Assembly: GCA_013400115.1 (NCBI GenBank)
Contig: VXBP01003499.1
Location: 29,217 to 93,216 of the forward strand
From: Rhinopomastus cyanomelas
Taxonomy: Eukaryota; Chordata; Aves; Bucerotiformes; Rhinopomastidae
Reading direction: 5' to 3'
DNA: 64,000 nt
In this document: piece by piece, positions 47,106 to 60,537 of the stretch
Position numbering within the stretch: the stretch's first letter is position 1
How the letters are laid out: each line of letters starts with the position of its first letter
Translations under genes and position numbers: made by a program
Notes under the pieces: model-generated
Told to the model about the DNA's origin: nothing
What the model saw: the letters and a program-made list of their open reading frames with translations, nothing else
The model's database searches: none

Positions 47106-49281
47106 CTGTTAGACCTATAAACCAAAGCTCATACCAAAGACCTGTAAACCTCATGGTTTTTTGGTCCCACCTCTGTCATCTTCCCTTTCTACATCTGTAA
47201 GACCAAGAAGTGGTGTTATCCAGAGATGATGAGCATTTAGAGCCATCACTGACTCTAATGGATGATAATCTTCAGGTAAAGATGTGGTTCACACATCCTC
47301 AGAAACTCACACTGCCATGCCTTGTTTTCTCCTTCAGTTTGTAGTATTATCTTTTGTATTTTTGTCTTCTAACATATTTAAAGAAACTCGTGTTTATCTT
47401 AAAATTATTCAGCAGTACTGCCTCATTATTCCCATTTGTACTTTCAATGCCCTCTTTATAGTCCCTCTGTTTCCTCACATAAAATTCTAACAATACTGCA
47501 GGTCTTTTCTCTCCCGTGATTTTTAAAGCTCTGTTTTGCTTTCATTTAACTTAAAAGACAGATCAGTCATCCACCCTGAAGTTTAATGCTTGATTTTACA
47601 TAATGGCACATTCTCCTTTTAAGTTTGCTCTACCACCTCCTAAAACCTTTGGTTTTGTCAACATTGTCTCTTCCTATTAAGCTCTGTTTATATTGCTTAC
47701 TACGTGGTTGATGGTATTAAATGTGACTGTTGAAAAACTTAATTAGTCTGGATTTCTATTCAAAATACCATCCAAATTCTGAAATATGAAGCTGTATTCA
47801 CTAATAAAATTAGTAGTTTTAAAATATCTCAAAGAGTCAGTTTCTTTGTCACAGCCTGTTCATTTGATATTACAGATGTTACCTGCTTTTTAGTGCCTCT
47901 TGAACATAATGTTTTCCCCCTTTTATCCCTTAATCCCTAGATACAACAGCAATTCATTTGCAGTAAATTTGAGCCCTCAATTGTTACTATAATTTTAGGT
48001 CTTTGAGAATATCTTGCCCTCTTGGACTGAAGGATGATGAATATTCTCTGTAAAGTTAGTCAATATCGAATAGATGAATCCAAATATTCTCAGAATTCTC
48101 TGAGTTGCAGAAGCTATGCTTCATTTACTTTTCTCTGTTCCTTCTCCTTGTTGCCCTAGGGAATGTAAGGAAAATTGGATGCTGATTAAGTTACAACAAA
48201 TCTGACAAAACTGGTATTTCTAACAGCAATTATCAAAGATCTGCACTCTCAATGGGCAAAAATCAGCATAATTTCACAGAAGTAGTATTGACAAATAGAT
48301 TGACACCGGCAGGGGATGGAGTTCCAAGTTTATAGTGTGTCTTGTAAGCAGTGAAATGCATTGCATTAATGTCTTTGTGTCTGACTTGTTTCTTCATAAA
48401 CTTTTGAACCTGTTGACCAATTTCAACCAAATGCAAGCAAAATGACTTACTAAAAATGCCTTCTTTGATTTTTCAGAATGGAACTACCCTGTTGACTCCT
48501 CCAGAAAGGATGAAATTGAACCCAATCATTATTAGACAAGAGTATATACTTTTACATGTGACATTATGCCCAGCAAGAGGAAGATTTAGCTTGATTTTGA
48601 GGCTTACTGAGGAGCACAGACATAAAGTGATATGAAAATAAGATTCATTAGCCCATGCTCCACATATAATTTGCATATTTTAGTGTCACGTGGTTGTAGT
48701 TTCCCATGTCACTGAGAATGTAATGATTGAAATACTTAAATGTGTACGACCTGGGCAACTACAACTGCCAATGAATCTGTGAGTGCTCAGGATTCCTGAA
48801 TTGAGGCCCCAAGGATCCTGAATCTGGTGCTCATAAAATGAACACAAACAATTGCAAGCTGCGTTTTTGTCCTACTTTTACTGGAAAATTATTTGCATCT
48901 TTCATAATCCCTTTTCAGCCAAGCTCCTCAGTAGCAATGCACAGAATGATTTTTCCACATTTAGAGCATTTACAGTAGTAATAAAGAGGAAAGTATATTT
49001 GATGAGAGAGCTTTGCAAAGAGTCACTGAGCACTCACCTCTACTTTGTGTCTTCAATGCTTTCCCACAGTGTTAGCAGAGGCCCTCGATCAAACTCTTAG
49101 AAGAAAGAAATTATTGTGGTTTCATTCAACTGAAACAATGACAATTCACAGAAGCTCCCTTCTGCACAGTGTACTGATCATCAAGAGAGGGACAGGAATG
49201 AAATCTTAGCTCCAAGAACCATGGCGGAGACAAACTAATACATACCTTGCAAATGCAGTGGCTTCCTTTTTCGAGAGACAT
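47106..49281. other. 2.2 kb unique sequence, no gene seen
   Basis: AT-rich; no repeat recognised beyond a possible faded CR1 continuation near its left edge. Confidence 0.4.
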
Positions 49282-49289
49282 CAATTAAT
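49282..49289. repeat. Target-site duplication CAATTAAT, left copy
   Basis: Repeated at 49,355-49,362 on the other side of the short CR1. Confidence 0.75.
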
Positions 49290-49354
49290 CGTAGAATCAT
49301 TAGGGATTGGAAGGAACCTCAAAGGATCATCTAAGTCCAATCCCCCTGCCAGAG
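49290..49354 (-). mobile_element. Very short CR1 insertion, about 65 bp, with target duplication
   Basis: GTAGAATCATTAGGGATTGG, AACCTCAAAGGATCATCTA and GTCCAATCCCCCTGCCAGAG. Only the 3' terminus was inserted. Flanking CAATTAAT copies define both ends exactly. Confidence 0.88.
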
Positions 49355-49362
49355 CAATTAAT
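49355..49362. repeat. Target-site duplication CAATTAAT, right copy
   Basis: Matches 49,282-49,289. Confidence 0.75.
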
Positions 49363-52300
49363 ATCCACAAATCTTGGATTTTCACATAATAGGAAATGCT
49401 GTTACGTAGAAAATCTCTGATCTGAATTAGGAGGAAATGTGTCGTAGGAGTTCTGTGTATTTTATACTATTTCTTGAGATACAGATCTAGTTGTGGCTCC
49501 TTTGCCATGATGTGTCGGGTCAAGGTATTTCATAGCAGTATGGCATCACACTAGGGGATGTTAATCCTGCAACACTGACTGCAAGCTAAAATGATTATTT
49601 CTTTCCTGTTCGTAGTACTCTGCTAATTAGAACACTTAAGGGAGGAGGGGTTCATAAAGGTTTGGCAGAGAGAGGAGGACAAGGAAAATGAGGATTTGTC
49701 CTGACTACAGGGTGCCTCATGTCTTGTGTGGGGAACTAATCTGGGATAATAAACACAACAGCAATGACAATGGCAGCAGAAAACAGGAGGATGCAGATGG
49801 TACCATTTCATAATGCTTTGGGCCTGGAGTCTTTACTATATTATGTGGCAGTTTCCCGTAATCACTTCAAAGATTCCGTGAAACCATGTGAAATAAAATC
49901 AAATCTCATAAACAGACTTTCCCATTAACTGCATGAACTCCAACAAGTAAGTATATAATTATCCTCTCAGAGATACTTAGTTCAGCTTAAGACGCACGTT
50001 CATTGTCCTGCCAATACTTCCACTTGAGGTGGTAAATTACTGTTTTCAGCAGAAAAACACTGCCTTAACATGAAAGGAGATGTTCTCCATCTTTTCTGCA
50101 CTTTCAACAGCCTGTGTTATTGGCTATTTTGGAAAATGTTTCCTGTAAGTGTTCAGATTTAACATCTGACAAGTCTGGTATCGGACCTGCTAGTGTTGGA
50201 TGGACCCTGTAGAAGCGCAGGGTTCTGGGCACAATGACACAGACGGCAGGAGGTGATGCAGTCATAGGCTGTTGTACTGGAATTAGCTCTTTTGTATTAG
50301 CACAGATGGTAGGTAGGAAAAGGCCCCAGACCTCACTCTTTCATTGCTAGATGGCTGAAAATGTCACAAAACAGTGCAGTGTACCTGTGGATTGTCTTGG
50401 TTGCCTGTCATCACACATTCAGCACCACTGAGTAGTTAACCTTATTGTAGCTCCCTACATAATGGGCCTGGGCAGGGAGAAAATAAAAACAAAACATTAC
50501 AGCTCACTGTGTATTCAGGTGGAATGGTGCTTGAAAAAATGTTTTGACTTCTAATTTATTAGTTTTTTGGTCTTACATTCTGGGTGTTTCATTTATGTCT
50601 TGCCTACTAAACAGAATTACTATTATCAAAGTGCAAAGTGTCATTACTACATGCAGCAGCCCGTACAGAGCACGTTGGTTTCATTAAAATTCTGGCCTAG
50701 GTGGCTGCTGAGTGTTGGAAAGTACATTACCAATATAACTGAATTGATTTTGCTGAACTTATTGAAGGTGAAACATTGGGCATAATTTGTCAGAAAAAAC
50801 CCAAATCCAACATTTGATACTTTACAGCACAACAGATCCATTTATAAAGCCAGACAGCGTGATACAGACAGAGTAAACAATGCCCTGAAGAACAGACACA
50901 AAGGGCTGTTAAAGGAAACCTGTTTACATGCAGGTTGCTACAAAATGCAGCATTAAAACAATTCCTAGTTTTGTCTTTTTAAAGACTGTTCCAAAGCTTG
51001 ATAATCTCTCTAGGTTACACTAATTTCTCCCCACTTTACTCTGGATGCACGCACCAATCATTCCAGGTTGCTTCTGTGAGCGTGTTTCCTGGAAAATATG
51101 AAAGAAATTACTTTTACCCACCATGAACATCCATCTGGACTACCAGAACACAGCTTATTCCCTCTTGTCATTACTTGGATCAGATGAAAGAGAATGGATT
51201 AAACAAAATTTTCCCCAAAATTCTTCAGAATCACAGAGTAAACCAGCTCCTGTCGGTGAGGTACAAACCCAGTGGAGCAACCACTCAACAGGTATCCTTA
51301 AAACACATCTCTACGTGTTTTTGAATCAGCTACAAGCAAAACTGCTGAAGGTACAGCTGACCAGTAGGAATATTTCCCCCCTGTTTTTATGACTATAGAG
51401 AAAATATAGTGAACGTAATAACAGTGTCTTACCAAGAAAGTTTGTTGGAAATAAAACATATGTTAACTATTAAACGAAAAATAAAATTCTAAGAAGTATG
51501 TGAAACAGTGTTTTTTCATATTTTCGGATTGTGAACTGTGAATAAAGATCAGCCATCCTTGTCCTACATAGCTGATGAAAAACTAAGTGGGAGGATGAAT
51601 TCTGATAGAGAGATAAGGCGCTGAGAAAAGAAAGAGAGTGGATTGAATAATGTGTCTGGGATTGTAACTAATTCAGAAATAAGTCATGGGCCAAAGTGTA
51701 ACCAAGGACTAGAATATAAATAGATGGAGCAGAACAATGGGAGTCTGGAGTGAAAGCAAAATGACAGGGTCAGTAACAGAAGGAAATACAAATGAACTCT
51801 GAAGGAGGACAAATAGACAGATAAGAGGTAATTTCAGGGGTGTTACAGATCTGTGGAAATATAGTAATGAGAAATGCAGCATCAACAGCAGGAAAATACA
51901 ATGTTTTTAGTCAATATTTTGTGATGACTAGAAGTTAATTTTAAGTCAGGTTTTCATCCTTTCATAAAGGATCTTATGGACACCTGGACTGACAAGAGAT
52001 TATGTTATTTGTTTTATCTCTATATTACCATATCTATGTATCGTCTCCTTGTGGCTTTCTTATTTTTCATTTTTTTTAGATGCCAGACCATTGTGACACA
52101 TCCTAAAGAGACTTTCAGTCCTGTTGTTCAGGTAGAACATTTTGGAGTTGAAGTAACACAGTAGGACTTTTGGAGGATATTTCATCTAGAAGCCTTCATC
52201 ATGGTGTGAGGGTCAGGACTATATGTATACAAGCACATCCTTAGTCAGCCCAGGTACTTCTTTCCAATATGTTTTTAAAAATGTACACTATTTGACAATA

Positions 52301-55217
52301 TGAAGTTCATCGATGGGAATATAATTGTGTGAGTTAATGCTGACATGTCCTGATGATAGAAGGTTGAGGCTTATGTTTCAGCTGGCAGAATATGATGTGT
52401 TTTCATGCTGTTAGAATAGCTTCCTGGCAAATGTAGGAAAATGAGGCACAAAAAGGCAAAATGATTTGTTTGGTGTTATTCTGCATCAGGACACAGATCC
52501 AGAATGCATGGCCCATAGATGTTGGCCAAGTGTTGAATGCCTTCAGAAAAAAAGCACCGTGAAAGCTTTCATCTCTCCTGCCATCAGCTTTAACAATCTC
52601 CCCTCATTACGCAGTGATGAACTCAATGAACTTTGTTTTCAAGTGTGTAGTTTCACATCAGAAAATGAACTAGATCAGAATTTAAATAAGATTCAGAACA
52701 AGATTATGAACAACATTAGTAAATTTTCTGTCTACTTGGGATTTTCTGTTCTCACTAAATTTTGGCTACTTTCCTAATCCCTAGAATCTGACAGGCTGGA
52801 GGCCTTTGAAAAGAAATAACAAGCTGCTGTACTTTCAAGTTTACATACGCCTTGCATAGCAAAACACAAGTTTTTGCAAAGAATCAAGTCATTAGGATAA
52901 TAACTTCAGTCTTCCCCCCTGACTGCCAGCACTATCCTCTCCTGTAGTTTGAACGTAACATTAATGAAGAGCTTTATAAATTCACTGCACATAATAAACA
53001 ATGGATCCATATTACATATGTCCTTTGGTAATAGTAACAATATTAATAAAGTAACACTAATAATGGGTTAATAACAATGTAATCATAATATAATACAATC
53101 ACACACTGTGATACGTCCCTACCACAATAAAGCATCTCCAACTAGTCACTAGATGTGGGTAGAAAGTCAGACCACTTCCATTATTTGAATGCTTTAAGAG
53201 CACATTAAGCTTAAGAGTAGAGGAAAATAGGGTCCCTCACAGTAATTCAGAACATGATAATATTTTCATTAGTGAGGTTCTACAGTAATTTATATTTTTC
53301 TTAAAACACCGCTTCAGATTCAGACTTGGATCTTCAGGAGCAGTGGTGGCTAGAAAGATCCCACACATGTTGTAGTGCCTCTATCTTGACCAAGTAGAAA
53401 GAGGAGGAACAAAAGAGCTCTCTTCTTCTCAAAGTTGTGGGAGACTAGAGGTGCTATGAAATGTGGTTAATGAAATGGAACTGGATAGGATGGGTGAAGA
53501 GGAGCTTTAGGTTGCAGGAACACATTCAAAGCAGAGAGAGTTGTCAGACTTACAAACATTTCTGCACCATCCCTTACTCCCCAAGTTTTTGTTATTCTCC
53601 CTGATGTTTCAGCCTTCACAGAAAAGCTGCTTTAACAAGGAATGTGTGTTTGTTGCCTGTTCTAGTGAAGACTGATGACTTTGTTTAAATGGCCAGTGAA
53701 GCCGAGTTTAAGCTAAACTACCCGACTTTGTGCAGTATCACACGTGCATGTGGTTGTCTCATCTTTGATGGGCTGCAACAGTTTGCAGCAGAGGAGTGAG
53801 CAGACATGAAGCTAATATCTTCAGAGATTCCAGGCAGATCCTTCAGAATTTCCATGACCATCCTCCTCCCTGCTTCAGGGAACACAGCTGAAAGCAAGAA
53901 GAAAAGCAGTAACAGTGTGATAAGGTTTATTTTCATTGTATAGATGACTCTGTGTATACTCAGAACCCACAGATCTGCACATCAAATCTACAGGCAATTT
54001 GTGCCTCTATACATAAAAAAATGAATTACAATTTAGAAAAAACATAATAGACTTTTGAATATTTTCTCTTACCACTGGAATAGTACCTTAATTCTCATTT
54101 TGTAGGGCTGCACAGGCACAGCACCAAACATCTTCCATGTGCATTAAAAGTAAGGATTCAGTTCCCATCAAAAAATACAAATAAACAAGGTGGTTTTTAC
54201 TGTGATCAAACAGGTGTTCAAGAAATTTCACAAAATATTACCCAAGAGATAATCAGAAGAGGGATGCCCAGGTTATCAAGTGAAGAATCACAAAGTCACT
54301 TCTGTAACCACCCTACCTTAACATCCCTATGTGCTTGTCTCAGTATTTTGCCCTGTAGTGGAGTTTCTACTGCAGAATTAACATGATTTTAATTAATTTT
54401 TGCAGCCACATGCAAGCTCACAATTAAAGGCTCTGTTTCCTGTCCATATGCTCTTAGTTTTTCTTATTATGTTTGTTTTTCACATCACCAAGAGAGAGGA
54501 AGGTTGAAGTATGGTCTGAGAAGACGTAGGCACAGTCAACTTTCTGTGAGCCACCGATGGGTTTTCTACCTGGCACTAACAAAATATGGAAGCCAGATGA
54601 AGTCTGGCAAAGTTTATTAGCTCTGATGAAGAAATGGCCTTACTGGTTCCAGACTGAACTTGAATGTCTGTATTATGCTCTCAGGAATGGAAGGGATTTG
54701 CTAATCACATCCTGTGCTGACCCTGATAGACCTGACATGGCTTTGCACAGCTCCTTGTAGGCTTTTATTCTTCCTGCTGAATACCCCAGCTGTCGGTACC
54801 CTAACGATTTATTACTGCTGCATTAATGCGACTGAGCTATTTCTTGACCTGAGCTGACACTATGAGTTATGGGACACAAGCAATGGGAGATTTATTCCTT
54901 GTGTTTTATTGCATGTTTGATGTTTTGGAAAGAGAGGACTTCCATTGCTCCACTCTGAAAGGACTTAATGTTTGCTTGCCTGGAGCCAACTGTTGTAATT
55001 TGATGTAGTTCCACTGAAGTAAGTAGAAATATGTCAGGAAACCAGGTTACAACTGAGAAAGTTAAATATCAAGTCCTTATTTCATATTACTCGTGATTTT
55101 TTTGTTAACACCTTACTGTGCTATTTCTACATTCATTTGGTTTTCTAAGAAAACTTATTCCAACCATTTCCTTGGAATAAAACATGAAGAAACAAGCAAT
55201 TCCTATCAATATACATG
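49363..55217. other. 5.9 kb with no recognised repeat or gene
   Basis: AT-rich unique DNA, with an ATAATAACA/AATAAT-rich stretch at about 52,980-53,100. The frame at 53,718-53,936 minus begins with a signal-peptide-like run but has no other support. Confidence 0.45.
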
Positions 55218-55452
55218 AAATCACAGAATCACAGAATCATCATGGCTGGAAAGGACCTCCAGGGTCATCGAGTCCAACCTTTCCCCCAGGTATCTAACCA
55301 CTAGACCATATCCCTTAGCGCCACGTCCACTCGTTCCTTAAACACCTCCAGGGATGGTGACACCACCACCTCCCTGGGCAATCTATTCCAGTACCTAACC
55401 ACCCTCTCAGTAAAGAATTTCCTTCTAATATCCACTCTAAACCTCCCCTGAC
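55218..55452 (-). mobile_element. CR1 3' end fragment, minus strand
   Basis: AAATCACAGAATCACAGAATC, ATCATGGCTGGAAAGGACC, GGGTCATCGAGTCCAACC, CCTCCAGGGATGGTGACACC, CCTCCCTGGGCAATCTATTCC and TCCACTCTAAACCTCCCCTG. This is the 'GTCATCGAGTCCAACC' subfamily, distinct from the GATCATCTAGTCC copies. Confidence 0.92.
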
Positions 55453-57184
55453 TTTAACAAAGGATACAGCAAATGACACTGAAGTTAATTAATGTTTTTC
55501 TCCCTTATTTTTTTTTAAATTCAGATGTGTGTTTTAGTAAAATGTTCTGGCTAAACAAAACACTAAACACAGTATTTTTAGCTTTGTATGATATTGACTG
55601 TTAGCATTTTGTATGATGGACTGTTAGTTTTAGAAGGAAATAATCCATTCATAGTTTTGACATGTTTTTTAATGCTGAAGTACTAATTAATACTTTTTTA
55701 CTGAAATGTTTTTCATCTATTTTATATTTGGCCTGAGGGAAAAATTGAACAAATAGTAAACCAATGCAACAAAAGAGACTTCTAAAATTCTTCTTGTAAT
55801 TGCCAGCATTAGTCACAGTAAAGAAATACTCCAAACCATGACAGTTGGCAGTTCTGCTTCAAAATTATAAATTAAGAAATAAGTTGTTTTAAAAAATCAA
55901 TGTAAATATAAAACAAAAGTATTTTCTGTTGGAAACATTGGCTTTGTTTGTGGTCTCCAAAAGGCCAATTTACACAGCACTAGGTGTAAGATACAAAGAC
56001 GTAAACAATTACACTTTTATCCCCGCAGTAGGTGGGTGAGAGCAGTGTGAGAAGAGAGACATTTGATATTAGTTTGGGCACATTCACCTTGTGTTCTGCT
56101 GCACTGTGTAAATAAGTGCAAGTGTTGGCTCATCTTCCAGTGCTGTCATTTCCCAAAGGTGTGTGTTTTGTGCACACATACAGCTGAGACTGAGAAAGCA
56201 ACGTCTGACAGTTTGCTGCTAACAGAGAGCAGTGACAAGCTTCTATTCAGAGCAACAGTTGTGGATCTATGAAACAACTATCTGAAGCACCATGGTTCTT
56301 AGGAAGACACTGTCTGAACACATCAGTGTTTCATAAAACACAAGTTCAAGCAGTCAGCCCCTAGAGCTATAACAATCAGAGGAGGTAAAAAGCAGAGAAT
56401 TCAGCAATACCACTGTACTAATGGGTACAGGAATGATGTCTGCTGCAGGCTGAACAGGGGGTAAACAGAAGCAAGTATAAAGAAGAGATGACTAGAAATT
56501 TTGAACTCCTCCAAAAGAAAAGAGAATGCAGGAGTGACCTGCAATGAAGTTAACCAGCTCAGAGTTCTAACAGCTACTCATTAATATTATCAATATATTT
56601 TAAACACTATTCCATTCTCCATTCCTCCATTGTCTGAGATAATAAGGGTGCAACTCATCCAAGGACTTCATATCATGTAGACAATCTGACTATAACCAAA
56701 AGTTAAAATATGGGTAAAAATCAAGTCCTGCATGCCAGAAGGTTAACTTTATAATGCTCAATAGCTTCCACAATTGGAATTGTGTCAGAGAGAAGGGAGA
56801 GCAAGAAGAACCGAACCTCTGGGAATTGATGAACTGATTGCCCATTGTAGTTGAGGGAAATCTATTTGCAGAAGCAAATTGACCTTGTCAGCTAGATAGA
56901 GACACAGATGCTAAATGATGTAACCAGGCTCCAAATCTGCTGAATCACACGTGGTTCTTGCAGCAGTGAACAAAATGGTGGAGGCTATTTTTACTAAGGG
57001 AAGGACATTTCTGATGAAATAGATATGCTTCTACTGAATCCTCAAAAGATATCTTATGTAAATAGTGGGTATGTTTTAGTCTCATTATATTGCTCAACTG
57101 TATTCACTTATCTGTTTCCAGGGTCAGGTTGACATGTTGGTAGTAAAATTTGCATATATATACATCTTCACTTCTCATAGTAGA
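55453..57184. other. 1.7 kb unique sequence, no gene seen
   Basis: AT-rich; no repeat recognised. Confidence 0.4.
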
Positions 57185-57239
57185 TGTAGTTGGTGGACCC
57201 TGGCTGAGTGCCAGGTACCCATCCAAGCTGCTCTATTAG

Positions 57240-57372
57240 ACCCTTCCTCAGCTGAAATATATATTTATTTGTTTATATAATAATATGAAGCCAATATTAT
57301 AAATAATGATAATTATAAATAACTATAGATAATAATTAAAACTAATAATTATAAATAATAATAATATAAAGC
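57240..57372. repeat. AT-rich microsatellite (ATAATAATT / TATAAATAA) inside the LTR
   Basis: About 130 bp of almost pure A/T with irregular ATAATAATT and TATAAATAATGATAATT units. It lies where related LTRs have a short AAAATA tract, so it looks like local expansion. Confidence 0.8.
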
Positions 57373-57984
57373 AAAAGGCTCATGGATTGAGATAAGGATG
57401 GGGAGAGACTGCTCACCAATAACTGTCACAGGTTAAGCAGACTTGACTTGGAGAAAATGAATTTAATTTATTACCTATTAAATCAGAGCAGGATAACGAG
57501 AAACAAAAACTAAATCTTGAAATACCTCCCCGCACACCCATCCCTTCTTCCTGGGCTTAACATTACTCCAAATTTCTCCACCTCCTCCCTCCACAGGGAA
57601 TGGGGGTTGTGGTCAGTTTATCACGTGTTGGACACACTGCCTCTGCGGCTCCTTCCTTCACAACAGGGAGACTCCTCACATACTTCCCTTACTCTGGCAT
57701 GGGGTTCATCCCATGGGAAAGAGATTTCTATGACCTTCCCAATATGAGTCCTTCTCACAGGCTGCACTTCTTCACACAATACTCCAGTATGGTGCTGTCA
57801 TTCAGGAATGACAAAGTGGAACCCCCTCGGGTCACACATAGTGCCAGTAAACCCACTCCAGCAGGAGCTCCTCTCTCCACAGGTTGACAGACACTGCCAG
57901 GTGCACAGGCCTCCTACACAATTAGCATCCTTCAATCACATCCACCTACTCCAACATGGGTTCTTCCCCTGTGGATGTGCTCTG

Positions 57985-58090
57985 CTATTAACCTCCACAA
58001 GCTGCAGGTGGATCTGCCCCGCTGTTAACCTCAACGAGATGCAGGTGGATCTGTTTCACCATTAACCTCTGTGGGCTGCAGGGGCACACC
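57985..58090. repeat. About 37-bp tandem repeat inside the LTR, 3 units
   Basis: TTAACCTCCACAAGCTGCAG then GTGGATCTGCCCCGCTG; TTAACCTCAACGAGATGCAG then GTGGATCTGTTTCACCA; TTAACCTCTGTGGGCTGCAG. Three diverged units. Confidence 0.8.
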
Positions 58091-58250
58091 CTGCATCCCC
58101 ATGACTTGCAGGGAAATCTTCACTTCGACACCTGAGCACCTACTCCGCCTCCTCCTTCACTGCCCTTGATGTCTGTAGAATTGTTCCATATATTCTTACT
58201 CCTCTTTTGCACACTTTTCTCTTGCTATCACTGCTGTTGAACTCACCACA

Positions 58251-60537
58251 AATTCTCTAGCTTGGGAGCAGATATCAGCCTAGCTTGAGCTGTATACAAA
58301 GCAGTTTTGATTCCAAATCTCTTCCAAGAAACTTCATAACCATGCAGAGGGTTGTTCTTTCTTGGCCTGTAGTCATGCTGCTTGCATTCAAACTGACTAC
58401 TTTAGGTGTGTGCAGAGCAGAGATAATCTAAGACATTTGGATACAACAGGCAAGCAGCAAAAGAAATCAGTCAAAAAATCATTATTAGCATCAAACAACT
58501 AAATCAGGACAGACGCTGTTTAACACTGCTGCACATCTTTGAGGACTTTGTTGAATCGAGCAGTGTTCAGATGGTTTTAAAAGACAACTGTATAGGTAAA
58601 TATTTATTACACTTCTGCTGAATTCTCTAGATTGAGTACAAATTAAAAGTGATCGAGTCTCAGATTAATTTCTCTCTTTCTGGGAAGCCAACTGAAGAGA
58701 TGCCTCCCTCCTCCCATTCTCCCTACAACCCATTACTGTGAATATTTTAATACTGCACTTCTGAAAGGAAAATGGCAGCTTACCAAAGCATGTCAATCAT
58801 ATCATGAGTTGCATTTATAAGCCTCCTTTTTGCCAAGTAACTCAAGGCACTATACAGACAATTAAAGTTAAATTATAATCACACAAATTGTTATGAATGC
58901 ATGTTATTAGCTAATTAGAGAAAAAAATTAACCCTCAAAATTAGGCTAAAAATAAACAAGCGTGGCACTGCTGAAAGCAAAGTGGAGGACAACACAAGTT
59001 GTTTGTCTTAGTGCTGTTCCAGGTAGTTAAACGATATTTGTAATAACTTTTGTTTTAACTTGCATTTGATTGTGTTTTTTACTTGAAAAGACCTGGGAAT
59101 TTTCAGACATCTCAAATTCTCATTAATTATTTACACACCTGAAACTTATCCATGGATGGAATAGAGAACTCTGCGCCTAGGCAGCTGGCTTTTCTGTAAG
59201 AACAAAGAACAGCTTGAAAAATCCCTTCTCTTAACTAGGGAACAGCCTGAAATTGTCAGCAAGAGGGACACATTCCCTTCCAGGACTTGTGTGTGAACAA
59301 CAGGACTGCCAGCAAGTGTCTCTGTCCCTTCAAGACTAGCATCCTGAATTTTTCATCTCCAATCATTTTCCAAGATAATGGAGACAAACTTCGTTGCTGC
59401 TGTGTACAGACTGGGTAAATATTGAAATCTTTGCTGTGGAGGTGACCTACTCTGCTTTCTGGTGAGTCCTCTTCTGAGGAAAGATTGATCTGTTTGGACC
59501 TTTTCCAGAACTAGGTGAGAATGCAAACAATTTTTTATTCATTTTTACAGATGGTCAGGCTATGCAAGTCCTGTTATTTGGAAAGCAAATGTCTGACATT
59601 TTATATTGGGAAGAGCTTCACTTTTCTGATGTGTGTTAGATTGGCTCCAAGCATGATTCCTGAAGTCAGACCTTGGGGATTTAGGCAGGGTGGGAGATGC
59701 ATTTCAGCCAAATTCAGACACTGACAGCATCAGTGTCTGACTCAAAGCTGGTCACCTGGGATCCTTCCATTGTCAGGGGGAACGAGTTAGAACTTTGAGT
59801 TTCAGGCACTTCACTGAAAAAATATGAACCTACTTTGGTTCCTTTCTGAAAGGGAATCCCTGAGGCCCAACAACATTTCACTGATGAAACGCACGCTCAC
59901 CTGTAGAGTATGAAAGTGGCATCAAGGGTTCTAAACTATCTCTTTGATTCAAACCCAAGTCAACTAAATATTTACCTTTTCTGACCAATAGTTATCTGTG
60001 TTGATCCTAAATGTTTATAGTGAAGGAAGCTAAGTAACTTCTTCAGGTGATCTGTTAACCTCATCATGGTCCTTACCAAGTCTTCCTCCAGTTCACACAT
60101 AGAAATGAAAAGAATTTGGTTTTAACTTGTCTGTGGTCATGGAGAAGAACATATTTTAATACTGCTATCGTGTCATAATTTGATCTTGTTTGTCACTTTA
60201 TAACTGGAGACTTTCCTGTTAGCAACCACAATTCAAAATATTTTGACTTTGCTAAAAGCATTTAAAAAGGAGAAAGAAATAAAAATTAAAGATTTCTTTC
60301 ACTGCCTTCAAAGACTGAGGCTTTCAAAGAGCTTATCTGGGTTTTTTTCCTGAGCAGATTTTATTACTGTTAGACTGACAGTCTAAAAATACGTAGCCTG
60401 TTCTTATTTGAAAGAACACAGAGACAATTTAGATTGTCTGTAGAACAGTCGTTTCTAGCAGTTTTATTTTGTTTTTTTTAAGTTAAAGACTAACACTCAA
60501 ACATGTGAGGCTGCTATAAAGATTTGAAAGGCATTTC
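58251..60537. other. 2.3 kb unique sequence, no gene seen
   Basis: No repeat family recognised; may include the eroded U3 end of the LTR at its left edge. Confidence 0.4.

Larger units (their letters stand above)
57185..58250 (-). mobile_element. Degenerate avian ERVL-type LTR, minus strand
   Basis: On the plus strand it opens TGTAGTTGGTGGACCCTGGC, TGAGTGCCAGGTACCCATCC, then GGCTCATGGATTGAGATAAGG, ATTTAATTTATTACC, TCACAGGTTAAGCAGACTTG. It then carries a series of GCTCCAGC.TGGG.TC-like blocks in decayed form, such as CATGGGGTTCATCCCATGGG and ACTCCAGTATGG. This matches my memory of a very common bird LTR, read here in antisense; AATAAA on the minus strand lies at 57,472-57,467. The right (U3) end is uncertain. 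Frames inside (95 and 85 codons) are not genes. Confidence 0.72.
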
